Assembly (NCBI RefSeq): GCF_045762675.1
Contig: NZ_JBJDLK010000005.1
Location: 62,001 to 126,000 of the forward strand
Length of the DNA: 64,000 nucleotides
Direction: 5' to 3'
Source: Elizabethkingia meningoseptica_A
GTDB taxonomy: Bacteria; Bacteroidota; Bacteroidia; Flavobacteriales; Weeksellaceae
The notes under the pieces are model-generated. The model was not told the DNA's origin. It did no database searches and was given only the letters and a program-made list of their open reading frames with translations. The position numbers and the translations under genes were made by a program. Of the stretch, positions 45,167 to 52,435 are shown in pieces. Position 1 is the first letter of the stretch. Each line of letters opens with the position of its first letter.

Positions 45167-47314
45167 GTGCAAGTAACTAAAGACAATTTATCGGAATTAG
45201 AATTTCCACAGCTTTTAGAACAAATCATCCCTTTTGCATTTTCTCCGAAAATAGCAGAACAGATTTCTCATATCCTTCCCATGCCTCTGGAAGAGGCCAG
45301 AATAAGCCTTACCAAGGTATCGGAATATACTGCTTCATTTGAAAACGACAACGCCATTCCTTTTCATGAATATGAAGATATAGAGGCCGAATTAAAGGTA
45401 ATGGCTATTGAAAATTACCGTCTGGATGCCGCATCGTTCATGAAGATTAAAAATATTTCTATGATGGTGGGCAAATTGGTTGTTTTCTTCAGAAAATTCA
45501 ATGAGTATTATCCGCTTCATTTTACTGAATCCGAGGAAATTGAACTTACAAAGGTGATTATTGAAAAAATCAACCAGGTATTTAATCGTTACGGGGAAAT
45601 AAAATCTGATGCGTCTCCGGATCTGGAGATTATACGCAAGGAAATAAGCCATGCCAAGAAAGCCATTCAGGAAAATTTCAACCGTGCATTAACCACGTAT
45701 GGACAGTCGGATCTGCTGGATGATATCCGCGAAACAATTATCGATGATCAGCGGGTACTGGCTGTAAAATCAGGATTTAAGAAAAGAATTCCGGGCAGAA
45801 CATTAGGGGTATCCAAAACCGGATCTATTACCTATATACAACCGGAAAGTGTTGTAAAACATCAGTTCAGGCTTCGTGAGAATGAAGAGGAAGAGAAAAA
45901 AGAAATTGATAAGATATTACGGCAGCTTACTGCTGAAATTGCAGAATTCCAGCCTTTACTGGAGCAATATCAGGAGTATATATTCGATATCGATTTAACT
46001 CAGGCAAAAGCTAAATTTGCTCATAAGGTTAATGGGGTACTTCCGGAAATTAATGAACAGAAAAAGCTAAAGCTGATTAATGCTTTCCACCCTCTTTTAT
46101 GGCTGAGAAATCAGGAAGAAAAAAAGCCTATTTATTCACAAACACTGGAACTGTCTGAAAAGAACAGAATCATTTGTATTTCCGGGCCTAATGCCGGCGG
46201 AAAATCCATTACTCTGAAAACAGTTGGTTTATTACAACTGATGATTCAAAGCGGAATATTGGTTCCGGTACATCCGAAATCACAAATGTTTTTCTTTGAA
46301 AGGATCAGAACGGATATCGGGGATAATCAATCTATTGAAAACCACCTTTCCACTTATTCTTCACGCTTGAAGAAAATGGCTGGAATTATCCGTGAAGCTG
46401 ATGAGAATACGTTATTACTGATTGATGAATTCGGAACGGGATCAGATCCTGAACTTGGCGGCGCATTGGCTGAAGCTTTTCTGGAATTCTTTTATGATAA
46501 AGGGAGCTACGCAATTATTACAACCCACTACACCAATATCAAGCTGGTCGTAGAACAACTTTCTCATGCCATGAATGCAGCGATGCTGTTTGATGAAGAA
46601 ACACTGGAACCAATGTATAAACTGGAAATCGGACAGGCAGGAAGTTCTTTTACATTTGAGGTTGCTGAAAAGAATAAAATTCCAAGGTTTATTATTAAAA
46701 ATGCGCAGAAGAAAGTAGAACACGATATTGTAAATCTGGATAAGACTATTGTAAAACTTCAGCAGGAGAAATATGAGGTTGAGAAATTAAGATCCGATCT
46801 TACAGAAAGAAAAGAATCCGTAGAGGATAAACGCGATAATCTTCAGAAGCTTAATGAGCAGCTTCAACAGAAGCTTTTTAATTTCCAGAAACTTTATGAG
46901 GAGGAACACAGAAAACTTCAGTTTGGTAACCGCGTAGAAGCTTTTATTGACGGTTATGTAAATGGTAAATCCCGTAAGGATATTGTCAAGGATTTTGTGA
47001 AAATCCTGGAACAGGAGAAGTACCGTCGTAAGGAGACCGATAAAACAACAACTGACAGGCTGAAGGTCATTAAACGAAAAATCACCCAACAGCTTAATAA
47101 GACTGAGGTAAAGGAAAAAATTGCCGAAACAAATGAAATGCTGGAAGAGAAAAGGCAAAAGGAACGCGCTTTGTGGTTAAAAGTTGGTCAGCGTGTACGT
47201 ATTTCCGGCAGTACAAGTGTGGGAACTATTGAAAAAATATCCAAGAATAAAGTGGTCGTTAATTATGGAACGTTTAAAACAACTATTAACGCAGATGAAT
47301 TAGAAAGGATTTAA
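45167..47314 (+). CDS. MutS2-like DNA-binding ATPase without Smr domain
   Basis: About 715 residues from the GTG at 45167. An in-frame TTG at 45119 would place the start upstream of the promoter box, so GTG is preferred. The N-terminal helical core (to about 280) is followed by the MutS ATPase domain: Walker A SGPNAGGKSITLKT, then Walker B LLLIDEFGTGSDPELGGALAEA and a TTHYTNIK His motif; a long coiled coil (EKYEVEKLRSDLTERKESVE...) comes next, and a KOW-like end (VGQRVRISGSTSVGTIEKI). The C-terminal Smr nuclease domain of classical MutS2 is absent. Such proteins act on branched DNA or, in Bacillus, collided ribosomes; the role of Smr-less versions is unclear. Confidence 0.85.
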   Translation: MQVTKDNLSELEFPQLLEQIIPFAFSPKIAEQISHILPMPLEEARISLTKVSEYTASFENDNAIPFHEYEDIEAELKVMAIENYRLDAASFMKIKNISMMVGKLVVFFRKFNEYYPLHFTESEEIELTKVIIEKINQVFNRYGEIKSDASPDLEIIRKEISHAKKAIQENFNRALTTYGQSDLLDDIRETIIDDQRVLAVKSGFKKRIPGRTLGVSKTGSITYIQPESVVKHQFRLRENEEEEKKEIDKILRQLTAEIAEFQPLLEQYQEYIFDIDLTQAKAKFAHKVNGVLPEINEQKKLKLINAFHPLLWLRNQEEKKPIYSQTLELSEKNRIICISGPNAGGKSITLKTVGLLQLMIQSGILVPVHPKSQMFFFERIRTDIGDNQSIENHLSTYSSRLKKMAGIIREADENTLLLIDEFGTGSDPELGGALAEAFLEFFYDKGSYAIITTHYTNIKLVVEQLSHAMNAAMLFDEETLEPMYKLEIGQAGSSFTFEVAEKNKIPRFIIKNAQKKVEHDIVNLDKTIVKLQQEKYEVEKLRSDLTERKESVEDKRDNLQKLNEQLQQKLFNFQKLYEEEHRKLQFGNRVEAFIDGYVNGKSRKDIVKDFVKILEQEKYRRKETDKTTTDRLKVIKRKITQQLNKTEVKEKIAETNEMLEEKRQKERALWLKVGQRVRISGSTSVGTIEKISKNKVVVNYGTFKTTINADELERI

Positions 47315-47346
47315 TTTCTTATTCTTTCCACATTATTAAATAGCTT

Positions 47347-47380
47347 AACTCCTTAATGTTAGTAACATTAAGGAGTTTTC
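47347..47380 (+). terminator. Terminator of the MutS2-like gene
   Basis: AACTCCTTAATGTTA is the perfect complement of TAACATTAAGGAGTT, followed by TTC. It begins 33 bases after the stop codon. Confidence 0.75.
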
Positions 47381-47506
47381 AGTTTTGGGATTGTCACCAA
47401 TTATTTGCAACAAGACAAATACGATACTGAAGATCTGTTATTCTATTGTCATGTGAGTATAAAATGTGGTTTGTTTAAATTTCCTATTTTTACCAAAACT
47501 CAAATT

Positions 47507-48143
47507 ATGAAGCCATTGAAAGTCATTTCCGATCTTTTACCTATACCTGGGTATAGTGTAATTATTATATGTTTTTTCTTTCCTTTTTTCCTTGTTAAAT
47601 GTGGCAGCACAACACTCGTATCTGTTAAAGGAACCGATCTGGTAACAGGTATTTCCAAAGAAAAAATGAATACCCAAATGAAGGAAACACTGAAAAAAGG
47701 ATTCACCTTTTGGTTCTTTCGAAAATGATAAGCCTTCTGATGAAAACGGATACTCACCAATGGGTCAGTCGAATGATTCTAAAGGCAGCATTCCGCCAAA
47801 TCCATTTATTATTATTCCACTGGTATCTGCAATTTCAGGTATTGTTCTACATGCTATTCGTAGTATAAAGAAAAAATATATTTATCATATTGTACTTTCC
47901 ACAACAGCATTAATATGTTTATCCATTTTTTATTGGACTTTTCAATCTCAGATGGATGGATTGGGAGATTTTAAGGTTGGTTTTGGAAATGATATCTCTA
48001 TTACATTAGGTTTTGGAAATGCATTTTATATATGCTCTTTTATTTTTGCTGTATTGCTTTTATTTCATTGTATATATGCTTATTTCCTGCGTAATAACCC
48101 GGAAGCCATATATGGAAGGCCAAAAGAGCGTACGGAAATGTAA
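47507..48143 (+). pseudogene. Membrane protein gene broken by a frameshift
   Basis: The frame starting at 47507 (MKPLKVISDLL ...) ends at 47728, and a second frame runs to 48143. Removing one T from the TTTT run at 47708-47711 joins them smoothly: the protein would read KKGFTFGSFENDKPSDENG and then YSPMGQSNDSKGS, in-register with the second frame. The joined protein of ~212 residues would have one N-terminal membrane helix (IIICFFFPFFLV) and three more (FIIIPLVSAISGIVLHAI; IVLSTTALICLSIFYW; ICSFIFAVLLLFHCIYAY). No function is recognised. The break could be a real mutation, phase variation at a short T-run, or a sequencing error. Confidence 0.7.
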
Positions 48144-48163
48144 AAGGTTATTAAACCACAAAA

Positions 48164-48293
48164 GGCTCAAAAGTTTTTATACACTTTAGTTTACAGTGTA
48201 ATGGATTATTGCTGTTCAATTAAGAGCACCTAAGTTAGAAAATCAAGCATTTTCTTCATACCTCAGGAAAGGTTTAACATGTACTACTGTCAT
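48164..48293. repeat. Intergenic direct repeat, copy 1
   Basis: Starts GGCTCAAAAGTTTTTATAC and ends near TGTCAT; identical in most positions to 48419-48548 (offset 255), differing mainly near the 3' end. Confidence 0.88.
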
Positions 48294-48327
48294 ACCGTAA
48301 ACTAAAACACGAAAAACAAAAAAGTTT

Positions 48328-48399
48328 CACCATTAAGAGATTTAGAATATTAAGTTTTCCGGCGGATAACAGTCTCATAAACTTAATGCCTTAATGGTT
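48328..48399. repeat. CATTAAG/CTTAATG inverted-repeat element
   Basis: TCACCATTAAGAG at the left and GCCTTAATGGTTG at the right, with internal TTAAG/CTTAA motifs and a CCGGCGG centre; the same element as at 753-816, 1068-1130 and 1261-1333. Confidence 0.65.
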
Positions 48400-48418
48400 G
48401 AATAGATACTAACCACAA

Positions 48419-48548
48419 GGCTCAAAAGTTTTTATACACTTTAGTTTACAGTGTAATGGATTATTGCTGTTCAATTAAGAGCACCTAAGTTAGAAAATCA
48501 AGCATTTTCTTCATACCTCAGGAAAGGTTTAATATTTACTATTGTCAT
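48419..48548. repeat. Intergenic direct repeat, copy 2
   Basis: Second copy of 48164-48293 in the same orientation. Confidence 0.88.
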
Positions 48549-48694
48549 GTCATAGGCAGCTAAACCATAAAAAAATATAAATTGGTACAAGCAGGGCTCT
48601 CACACCAGCGAAGAGGTGTTAGCTGAGATTTCATTATTCAACATTTTTAATAAAATATTTGAAAATTCTGCCTATTTTTCAGCGCTAAATAAAT

Positions 48695-49804
48695 ATGATG
48701 AAATACAATACAAAATACTTTCTGTTCCTTTTCATACTGATGTCTTGTTTTCAGGTTTACGCAAACATGGCTAAACCTTTTGCTGACGGGACAAAAAGCT
48801 CTGCATTATTCGGGAGCAAAGACTGCAAAGTATTGAATGAAAAGATCAGCATGACAGTAGTTGCTTCTGATAAAACAGAGGATGATCCGGAGATTTACAG
48901 AATCAGATATAAAATTTCTTATGTGATTTCTTCTGAAAAAGAAGCTTCCCTACCCTTGCTCTTCATTGGCCAGAGAATGAAGTCGGCCAGTTCTGTTTTA
49001 GTTAACGGAAAGAAAATTTCATTTCCAAAAATCACGAGTGAAACCATCGCACAGTTTCCTTTTATTAAAGAAAGTCAAAGTGGTGGCGATTTTTATGATA
49101 TTCGTTTTGAGGACAACAATAAAGTCTGGGGAATAACACCTGAAGAAATGATTTACTTTGAGGCCAGTCTACAAAAGGGTGAAAACAATATCATTGTAGA
49201 ATATGAAGGTTCTCCACAATACAACAAATTCGGATTATTAAGGACATTTGAAATTGATTATGCTTTGTATCCTTCCAACTACTGGAAATCCTTCGGACCA
49301 ATAGAAGTTGATCTGCAGCTTCCTGAAAATATGGAAGTAAGAGACACCAATACAGGCAAGCTTCAGAAAGTTTCAGACAGTGTGTATAAAATAAATATAG
49401 ATAGCGTTAGTACTGATAATCTTAATATTAGCTTTTCCAAGAAACTCTCTTTCATAGGCAGGGTTTTACTATTTATAGAACCCATCGGGATTTCTGCTAT
49501 TGCACTTCTGATCATGGTGTATTTTCATATGATGTGGATGCGCAGACGAAGAAGAGCTTTTCCTAAAAAATTTAATTATACCGTGCTCTTAGGTGCATTA
49601 ATTGTTACGTTGGCGGTTTCTGCTGTTTTTATATTTGCCAATGATCTTATCATATGGGTGATCGATGAGCAGGGAATAAAACAAGGCTATATACTCCTGG
49701 CAGTACTATTCATTGGGCCATTTTTATTTATCTTTTACAGTATATTCGCCGGAATAATTGATTATGCTTATAAAAAGAGAATTAATCAGAATACAACTTC
49801 ATAA
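48695..49804 (+). CDS. Exported membrane-anchored protein, function unknown
   Basis: 369 residues. A signal peptide (about 24 residues, ending VYA) leads to an extracytoplasmic beta-rich domain of ~230 residues, followed by three hydrophobic helices (near 262-282, 297-318 and 330-352) with a positively charged RRRRRAFPKK loop between them. The C-terminus is cytoplasmic or very short. I do not recognise a family. The architecture (signal, large beta domain, C-terminal helices) would fit a membrane-tethered sensor or surface-related protein. The start ATG is the second of a doublet (ATGATG) at 48695. Confidence 0.7.
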   Translation: MMKYNTKYFLFLFILMSCFQVYANMAKPFADGTKSSALFGSKDCKVLNEKISMTVVASDKTEDDPEIYRIRYKISYVISSEKEASLPLLFIGQRMKSASSVLVNGKKISFPKITSETIAQFPFIKESQSGGDFYDIRFEDNNKVWGITPEEMIYFEASLQKGENNIIVEYEGSPQYNKFGLLRTFEIDYALYPSNYWKSFGPIEVDLQLPENMEVRDTNTGKLQKVSDSVYKINIDSVSTDNLNISFSKKLSFIGRVLLFIEPIGISAIALLIMVYFHMMWMRRRRRAFPKKFNYTVLLGALIVTLAVSAVFIFANDLIIWVIDEQGIKQGYILLAVLFIGPFLFIFYSIFAGIIDYAYKKRINQNTTS

Positions 49805-49808
49805 AAAG

Positions 49809-49945
49809 AGGCTATCCCAAAAGATGTCACATTGAGCTTAGTCGAAATGTTTCAATAATACAAAATATTGACAATCAACAATCCTTCGATAATTCGACAG
49901 GCTCAGGATGACAAAACGAAGCGTTTTTAGCTTTTGGGACAGCTT
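49809..49945. repeat. Inverted-repeat element with TTCGACAGGCTCAG motif
   Basis: GAGGCTATCCCAAAAG at the left pairs with CTTTTGGGACAGCTT at the right. Inside are inverted TTCGA/TCGAA motifs (GAGCTTAGTCGAAATG and TTCGACAGGCTCAGG). It starts 5 bases after the stop of the rightward membrane protein gene and ends just before the stop of the leftward esterase gene, so it can also act as a terminator for both. Confidence 0.6.
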
Positions 49946-49949
49946 CGTT

Positions 49950-50762
49950 TTATTGCTTTTCGAATTTGTTTTCAAATAAGGCCAGTTGGTTTGATAAGGA
50001 TTTGCTCCAGTAAGCTGTATCGTGTTCTCCCAACGATTCTATATACAAATGATCAACATGTTTCTCTAGTAGAAGCTGATGAAAATTTTGATTTTGTCTG
50101 ATAAAAAAATCACCTGTACCGCAATCCAGGATATAAAATTGTTTTGCCCTCAACATTTTATCCACATTATTCAGCATAATAAATTCAGGTTTCAGGGAAG
50201 ATAGTGGCCCCAGTACTTTATCTACCTGATAATTAATATAGCTGTCATTGAATGTTCTGAAATCCAAAGCGCCACATGAGCTTCCCACAATCCCGAAAGT
50301 CTGATCAAAAGAAGTTCCGATATACAGCGCACCAAAACCACCCATACTCCAGCCCAGAATTCCTCTGAATGTTTTTTCTGCTTTTGTAGGATAATGCTTG
50401 TCAATATACGTCACAAGTTCCTTTCCTATAAAGGTCCTATATTGAGATTTTTTATCCAGGGGACTATCTACATACCAACTGTTATAATTTCCGTCGGGCA
50501 AAATATAAATGGTATTATATGCCGATGCTTTAGCTACCAGATCGGGTATATCCTGTTGAATGGTTCTTTCGGGGTTTCCACTATACCCGTGCAGAATATA
50601 TACGGTTTTATATTTCTGGTGAGGTTTAATCTCCGGCGTAATAACAATGGTATTGATTTCTTTATTCATTTGGGTACTGAATACTTTCTCATGAACAATC
50701 TTTTGTGCTGATAACAGACCTGAAAATCCGATCAGGAATACGAAATTAAATAAGGTTTTCAT
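49950..50762 (-). CDS. Secreted esterase, PF00756 type
   Basis: 270 residues from the Met opening a signal peptide (MKTLFNFVFLIGFSGLLSAQ); an ATG nine codons upstream (50789) is not preferred. The fold shows YKTVYILHGYSGNPERTIQQD, the nucleophile elbow GWSMGGFGALY with Ser, an acid in DCGTGDFF and a catalytic His in LGEHDTAYW. It belongs to the esterase D/antigen 85-like group, which cleaves acetyl or other short esters in the periplasm or outside. The upstream Crp/Fnr gene points the same way with a 73-bp gap, and could regulate it, but no site was found. Confidence 0.88.
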   Translation of the reverse strand: MKTLFNFVFLIGFSGLLSAQKIVHEKVFSTQMNKEINTIVITPEIKPHQKYKTVYILHGYSGNPERTIQQDIPDLVAKASAYNTIYILPDGNYNSWYVDSPLDKKSQYRTFIGKELVTYIDKHYPTKAEKTFRGILGWSMGGFGALYIGTSFDQTFGIVGSSCGALDFRTFNDSYINYQVDKVLGPLSSLKPEFIMLNNVDKMLRAKQFYILDCGTGDFFIRQNQNFHQLLLEKHVDHLYIESLGEHDTAYWSKSLSNQLALFENKFEKQ

Positions 50763-50835
50763 AAATTTTACGATTAAATAACCATGCAAAATTGTTCCTT
50801 AAAACACAAAAAAACATTTACATATGTAAATGTTT

Positions 50836-51408
50836 TTAAGATTTAATTTCTTTTCTGATGCGGCTGAGCTGTGTAGGGGTTACCCCGAGGTATGAAGCTA
50901 TATGATGTTGCTTCAGTCTCCGATACAAATCGGGTTCTTCAAGTAATTTTATATAGCGCTGCTTTGCGGTTTCATGTTTTAATGAAATTTCCAGAGGTTC
51001 TTTTTTCACTACCCAGTTTTGTTCCAGATAATGAATATGAAACAATGCCAGATCATGGTATTTCAGAAGCAATTGCCTGTAAGCTTTTGCCGGATATTTA
51101 ATCACTTCACAATCTTCAAGGGCAACAATGTTAAAATCTCCCGGCTCTTCTTTAATAATAGAAACTGTAGCTGCAGGGAAACTTTTTTCTGCAAAAAACA
51201 TCTTATATACATTTTCTCCGGTTTCGTCCAAAGTATAATAACCAACAAGACCTTTCCGGATAAAGTAATAATATCTTGCTGTTTCTCCTGATCTCTGAAG
51301 TAATTCGTTTTTTTTATAAAACTGCTCTTTGCAAATTCCCTCTAAGGCATTTGCTGTTTCCTCTGATAGAGGATAATAAGAATTAATCTGTTCTATAAAA
51401 TCGCGCAT
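50836..51408 (-). CDS. Crp/Fnr family transcriptional regulator
   Basis: 190 residues. The cyclic-nucleotide-binding-like barrel occupies about 10-120 (LSEETANALEGICKEQFYKKNELLQRSGETARYYYFIRKGLVGYY) and a short HTH ends the protein (IASYLGVTPTQLSRIRKEI). The ligand-binding Arg and Glu of true CRP are not evident, as usual in these small flavobacterial members, so the signal is unknown. It is an intact relative of the truncated gene at 37710. Confidence 0.85.
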   Translation of the reverse strand: MRDFIEQINSYYPLSEETANALEGICKEQFYKKNELLQRSGETARYYYFIRKGLVGYYTLDETGENVYKMFFAEKSFPAATVSIIKEEPGDFNIVALEDCEVIKYPAKAYRQLLLKYHDLALFHIHYLEQNWVVKKEPLEISLKHETAKQRYIKLLEEPDLYRRLKQHHIASYLGVTPTQLSRIRKEIKS

Positions 51409-51425
51409 AGCTGTTATATATAAAT

Positions 51426-52016
51426 TTAGCTTTTCAGCTTTCCTTCATCAATACTTTTCTTCAATAAAATATCGAAAGCCTCTCCCATTTCATTTGAAGC
51501 ACGTTTAATTGCATTTTCAAGCATATTACGAACCTGTTTTTCTGTAACACCTGCTTCTGTCCAGCTTTTACCACTTGTATTGGAGTTTAAGATAAAAGGC
51601 ATTATTCTGTCTATGGAACAGGCAAAAATTGCATCGGGCGTTTCTTCCTCTTCAAATTCCAGCCATAAGTTATAGAACTCTGAACTAAGAGATTCATCGA
51701 GAATTCCGAATATTTTCTGTGCAGCAACTTTCTCACGCTCAAATTTTCCTTTCATTAATTCTTCGTCAAAAAGAAATGTATCACCGGCATCAATTTCCAC
51801 AAGATCATGAATAGAAAGCATACGAATTACACGCAGTAAATCAATCTGCTCTTTTTGCCTCGCGTAAGGATATAGGATTTGGGCTAAAATAACAATCTGC
51901 CAACTATGTTCGGCTGTATTTTCTCTTCGGGAATCATCTGCATTATAATTTCTCCGCTGTACATTTTTCAGGGCATCTACCGCCAGTATAAACTGAATTT
52001 CTTTCTCTAATTTCAT
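51426..52016 (-). CDS. HD domain hydrolase (YfbR-like 5'-nucleotidase)
   Basis: 196 residues. HD motifs are visible as His in NTAEHSWQIVILAQ, the HD pair in RMLSIHDLVEIDAGDTFLFD and a later Asp in CSIDRIMPFI, so the metal site is complete. The nearest described group is YfbR/HDDC2, which dephosphorylates deoxynucleoside monophosphates. It borders the AT-rich island on its left and has a composition like the rest of the chromosome. Confidence 0.85.
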   Translation of the reverse strand: MKLEKEIQFILAVDALKNVQRRNYNADDSRRENTAEHSWQIVILAQILYPYARQKEQIDLLRVIRMLSIHDLVEIDAGDTFLFDEELMKGKFEREKVAAQKIFGILDESLSSEFYNLWLEFEEEETPDAIFACSIDRIMPFILNSNTSGKSWTEAGVTEKQVRNMLENAIKRASNEMGEAFDILLKKSIDEGKLKS

Positions 52017-52104
52017 ACATCAAAGGTAGTGAATGTTTACAGGCAACGAAAAGCTATTATTGAGAAAAAAAAGCTTTTAATTTAAGAAAAAAATTCATTA
52101 AACC

Positions 52105-52150
52105 TAACAATATAAATTATTCAAATTTATTCGAATAATTTATATTGTTA
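52105..52150. promoter_or_regulatory. Perfect 18-bp inverted repeat overlapping the RiPP promoter (candidate operator)
   Basis: TAACAATATAAATTATTC (52105-52122) and GAATAATTTATATTGTTA (52133-52150) are exact complements around a 10-base spacer. The right arm contains the TTG (52145-52147) that would be the -33 element of the promoter for the precursor gene. A dyad of this size placed on a -33 box is typical of a dimeric repressor or activator site. No regulator gene is encoded in the cluster. Confidence 0.65.
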
Positions 52151-52177
52151 TAAATTTTTACAAAAACCATAGCTTTG
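52145..52177 (+). promoter_or_regulatory. Bacteroidota-type promoter of the peptide gene cluster
   Basis: TTG at 52145-52147, 22 bases, then TAGCTTTG at 52170-52177, matching TTG-N(17-23)-TAnnTTTG. Transcription would start near 52183, leaving a leader of about 20 bases before the ATG at 52204. Confidence 0.65.
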
Positions 52178-52203
52178 AATAGTAATTTAAAATTCAAATT
52201 TTT

Positions 52204-52320
52204 ATGAAAACACAAGACACAAAAAAAGAAGTTTTTAATTTAGAGTTTACTGAATTAGAAGAAAGATTGGAAATGGCACAAGTTGCGCCATCAGATACAA
52301 TTCGTTGTAATATTGTTTAG
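52204..52320 (+). CDS. Candidate RiPP precursor peptide (38 residues)
   Basis: Short gene with ATG at 52204 and TAG at 52318-52320. The acidic leader-like half includes FNLEFTELEERLEMAQ, an amphipathic helix that suits recognition by PqqD-type domains; the C-terminal end is VAPSDTIRCNIV. It has a single Arg in the probable core (Arg35), next to the only Cys (Cys36). Support comes from its position: a good promoter just upstream, a strong hairpin just after its stop, and a cluster of five genes in the same direction that includes an M50 protease, an acyltransferase-like protein and an arginase-like protein. Which bond is cleaved to release the core is unknown; cleavage near QV-AP is a guess. 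No second copy was seen in the window. Confidence 0.75.
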   Translation: MKTQDTKKEVFNLEFTELEERLEMAQVAPSDTIRCNIV

Positions 52321-52335
52321 CCATTCCATCATTAA

Positions 52336-52378
52336 AAAAGGCTGCTTCAATAAACTGGAAGTAGCCTTTTATATTTTT
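52336..52378 (+). terminator. Terminator/attenuator between the peptide gene and the enzyme genes
   Basis: AAAAGGCTGCTTC (52336-52348) pairs with GAAGTAGCCTTTT (52358-52370), one G-T wobble, 9-base loop, followed by ATATTTTTC. It lies 15 bases after the precursor stop. Partial read-through would give much more precursor than enzyme mRNA, as in many peptide clusters. Confidence 0.85.
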
Positions 52379-52435
52379 CATCTATGTTTCATTCTAAAAG
52401 TTACTTAAATATTCCCTTACCATTTAATAAATTAT

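Larger units (their letters stand above)
48144..48694. other. Gene-free repeat patch
   Basis: About 550 bases without a gene. It holds two direct repeats of ~130 bp (48164-48293 and 48419-48548) and, between them, a copy of the CATTAAG/CTTAATG inverted repeat seen at 753-1333. The layout resembles the patch at 504-1355 and suggests a common type of repetitive intergenic sequence in this genome. Confidence 0.75.
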
